From Nocardia albiluteola (GTDB lineage Bacteria > Actinomycetota > Actinomycetes > Mycobacteriales > Mycobacteriaceae): DNA of 64,000 nt. The DNA is taken from positions 1-64,000 of the forward strand of contig NZ_JAHKNI010000025.1 in the NCBI RefSeq assembly GCF_018860155.1, written 5' to 3'. Below, piece after piece: positions 62,385-64,000 of the stretch. The position numbers were made by a program, and so were the translations under genes. Under the pieces are notes generated by a model. It saw only the letters and a program-made list of their open reading frames with translations, ran no database searches and was not told the origin of the DNA. The stretch's first letter is position 1. Each line of letters opens with the position of its first letter.

Positions 62385-62942
62385 ATGACCGCGGACCATC
62401 ACAGACTGCGCGAGGCGATCACGGAAGAACTGGATCGAATCGACCGGATAGCCGCGCAACTCTGGGACGGCGACTGCGATTTCACCGCCGACAGCGGCCA
62501 TCCGGGCTGGTCGTTCGGCCACGTCGCCGCCCACATTGCCAGGGGTAGCGACTTCTTGGCCGGGGTGCTGCTCACCCTGTCCAGCGGTTCCGACGAGCTG
62601 CGGAACAACGCACTCGAGCGGTCGGACGAAATCGACCGGGAGGCCACCCGTCCCGGCGCGGTCATCATCACCGACTTCGAACAGGCGGCTCACCGATTCG
62701 CGCACAGTATCGACACCGTGCCGGAAGACCGCTGGTCCAGCACCCGGGTCGCGACCGGCCGCATTTCGGCATCGGTCGAAGACATCATCGAAATATGGCT
62801 CCAGGAAATGCGCATCCACGTTCCCGCATTGACACTCGGCCACGAACAAGACAGCCGGGCACCCCGGAGCCAGTGCCTGATCACCGACTTCCTACCCGAG
62901 ACCGCGCACCCACCGCGGCCAGCGGGCGGCGATCGCCCATGA
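62385..62942 (+). CDS. maleylpyruvate isomerase N-terminal (mycothiol-dependent) family protein
   Basis: A 185-residue four-helix protein of the DinB/MDMPI type from ATG 62385, one base after the aldolase-like stop. HPGWSFGHVAAHIARGSDFLAGVL and EIWLQEMRIH supply the His/Glu metal-site pattern. Mycothiol-dependent maleylpyruvate isomerase converts gentisate ring-cleavage products to fumarylpyruvate. This member lacks the usual C-terminal domain, so isomerase function is an inference, supported by the FAH-family genes nearby. Confidence 0.75.
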   Translation: MTADHHRLREAITEELDRIDRIAAQLWDGDCDFTADSGHPGWSFGHVAAHIARGSDFLAGVLLTLSSGSDELRNNALERSDEIDREATRPGAVIITDFEQAAHRFAHSIDTVPEDRWSSTRVATGRISASVEDIIEIWLQEMRIHVPALTLGHEQDSRAPRSQCLITDFLPETAHPPRPAGGDRP

Positions 62943-63160
62943 CCGCCGCGGGATGGTTCCCATCCGAAGGTGATGTCCACGTACGGATCTGGCTGGCCGG
63001 CGTGGTCTTCGACTACACGGCCGCCGCGGCGGCAGTTCGGAACCTGATCGATGATTGGATGCGAAAGCGTTGGTGCACACTCGAATTCCTGCAATCGACC
63101 ATGGATGACTGTCGGCTGCTGCCGCGCCTGCCGTGCGAACAATTGTTCCTCGGACCGTGA
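62939..63160 (+). CDS. small coupled protein of unknown function (73 aa)
   Basis: The ATG at 62939 overlaps the isomerase-like stop by four bases (ATGA), which argues for a real, coupled gene. The product reads DVHVRIWLAGVVFDYTAAAAAVRNLIDDWMRKRW, with Trp- and Cys-containing C-terminus. No motif or membrane segment is recognised. It ends the operon; the gap to the next convergent gene is 35 bases. Confidence 0.55.
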   Translation: MTAAGWFPSEGDVHVRIWLAGVVFDYTAAAAAVRNLIDDWMRKRWCTLEFLQSTMDDCRLLPRLPCEQLFLGP

Positions 63161-63195
63161 CCGGTAGCGCCGAACAACCTCATGCCCCGCAACAA

Positions 63196-64000
63196 CTAGC
63201 CCGCCGATACCGTGGTCAGAAAGGCCTGGGGAATTCTCGGCCACGCATCGTGCCAGTGCCCCGTGCGGAGATCGGTTTCGAGAGCGCGGATCAGTGCTGT
63301 GATCGCAGGGCCTTCATCGCGTAGCGGGCGGATCAGACCGATTTCGGCGCAGGTGGCCAGCGCCGGGATGAGCGTGTCCTTGGCCTCGTCGGTTCGGCCC
63401 GCGGCAGCGCGGCATGCTGCGAGCAGTAGTTGTGCGTGCAGCGCGGCCCGCGGTCGCTGTACGGCGTCGATGGATGCCCGCAAGGCCGCGGCGCGGGTGC
63501 AGGCGGTGGCCAGCTGGGCGCGTGTCCCGTCGTTGAGCAGCAGGCGGATTTCGGAATCCTCGTTCAATTCGGCGGTCAGCGTTGCGATGCCGTCGTCGCC
63601 CTCGGCGGGTGTTTCGGCGATCGTGATCGGGAGTCCGAGCCGGATCTGTTCGTTGGCGATGCGTGCGGCCAGCCGCGGGAGGGCGAGAGTCCGCGCGATG
63701 CGGGCACTCTCGTCCAGGAGTTTCATCGCCGCATCGAGATCGCCGTGCACGGCTTTGATCCGGGCGCCGGTGGCGTACACGGCCATGATGAATTCGACCA
63801 AACCTCCCTCGATGACGTGTTCGCGCACTTCATCCAGTAGTTGCTCGGCCGCACCGAGTTCGTCGCGTTCGTAAAGCAGGTCACCGAGCAGTGCCCCAGC
63901 CAGCCGTGCCACGTAGGACCGCTCGCTGGACGCCTGCAGAGCGGTGCGGAAGCTGCGTTCAGCAGCGTCGATATCGAGTTGTTCGCGCGCGGCGAGGCCG
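63196..64000 (-). CDS. C-terminal part of a large TPR/LuxR-type regulator (cut by window edge)
   Basis: The frame is open to the right edge and ends at TGA 63196, giving 268 residues. They form repeated helical pairs (LLYERDELGAAEQLLDEV, AAMKLLDESARIARTL, ACRAAAGRTDEAKDTLIPALATCAEIGL) like the TPR region of MalT-type ATPase regulators. A LuxR helix-turn-helix, expected at the end of such proteins, is absent. It may be a member without DNA-binding domain or a truncated one. The N-terminal ATPase would lie outside the window. Confidence 0.7.
   Translation of the reverse strand, partial: GLAAREQLDIDAAERSFRTALQASSERSYVARLAGALLGDLLYERDELGAAEQLLDEVREHVIEGGLVEFIMAVYATGARIKAVHGDLDAAMKLLDESARIARTLALPRLAARIANEQIRLGLPITIAETPAEGDDGIATLTAELNEDSEIRLLLNDGTRAQLATACTRAAALRASIDAVQRPRAALHAQLLLAACRAAAGRTDEAKDTLIPALATCAEIGLIRPLRDEGPAITALIRALETDLRTGHWHDAWPRIPQAFLTTVSAG

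Overview
The window is high-GC actinobacterial DNA, most likely from Nocardia or a close mycolate-containing relative. The clues are mycothiol-linked enzymes (an S-(hydroxymethyl)mycothiol dehydrogenase and a maleylpyruvate-isomerase-like protein), a WXG100 protein next to a possible type VII secretion substrate, a 7Fe ferredoxin of the mycobacterial kind, and many GTG/TTG starts. No rRNA, intact tRNA, CRISPR array or prophage is seen. All family assignments come from reading the sequence; no database search was run.

Layout. 0-10 kb: a transposase tail, a short-chain dehydrogenase, a decayed ECF sigma factor, a methyltransferase, and a four-gene peptide ABC transporter operon whose genes all overlap. 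10-20 kb: a patchwork accessory stretch with a decayed IS701-like transposase, a hypothetical gene, a membrane protein, a two-component system, a methyltransferase between two direct repeats that carry a terminator-like hairpin, a WXG100/lytic-like gene pair, and a third repeat beside a tRNA 3' fragment. 20-28.7 kb: an arylsulfatase with a divergent PucR regulator, an aldehyde dehydrogenase, and a gene that joins half a CoA ligase to half a short-chain dehydrogenase. 28.7-30.4 kb: mostly relics.

30-63 kb looks like a catabolic island for an aromatic or related ring compound. It contains a GntR regulator, an exporter, a Baeyer-Villiger-type monooxygenase, an AAHS-family aromatic-acid transporter, two P450s with their own ferredoxin and reductase, a flavin hydroxylase, an extradiol-type dioxygenase, two fumarylacetoacetate-hydrolase-family enzymes, formaldehyde detoxification genes, and an IclR-linked operon with a second reductase/ferredoxin pair, a class II aldolase-like protein and a mycothiol-isomerase-like protein.

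The most striking part is a pair of proteins, called A and B here, that occurs twice (37.8-39.2 kb and 56.2-57.5 kb). A has the cupin plus zinc-ribbon layout of bacterial 3-hydroxyanthranilate dioxygenase. B has a His-x5-Glu motif, a later His and a zinc ribbon. They may form an undescribed two-subunit ring-cleavage oxygenase. A second duplication, a flavin hydroxylase divergent from a GntR regulator, has decayed reciprocally: one locus keeps only the regulator, the other only the hydroxylase.

Working model (inference): uptake by the AAHS transporter; P450 attack, possibly O-demethylation releasing formaldehyde that the mycothiol route removes; flavin hydroxylation; ring cleavage by the VOC protein and/or A/B; then isomerisation and hydrolysis by the isomerase-like and FAH-family proteins. 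GGAACA/TGTTCC-type sites near both A/B loci and the 59-63 kb operon suggest IclR control. A 24-bp palindrome upstream of the GntR gene, with a half-copy before the intact hydroxylase, suggests GntR control of that branch.
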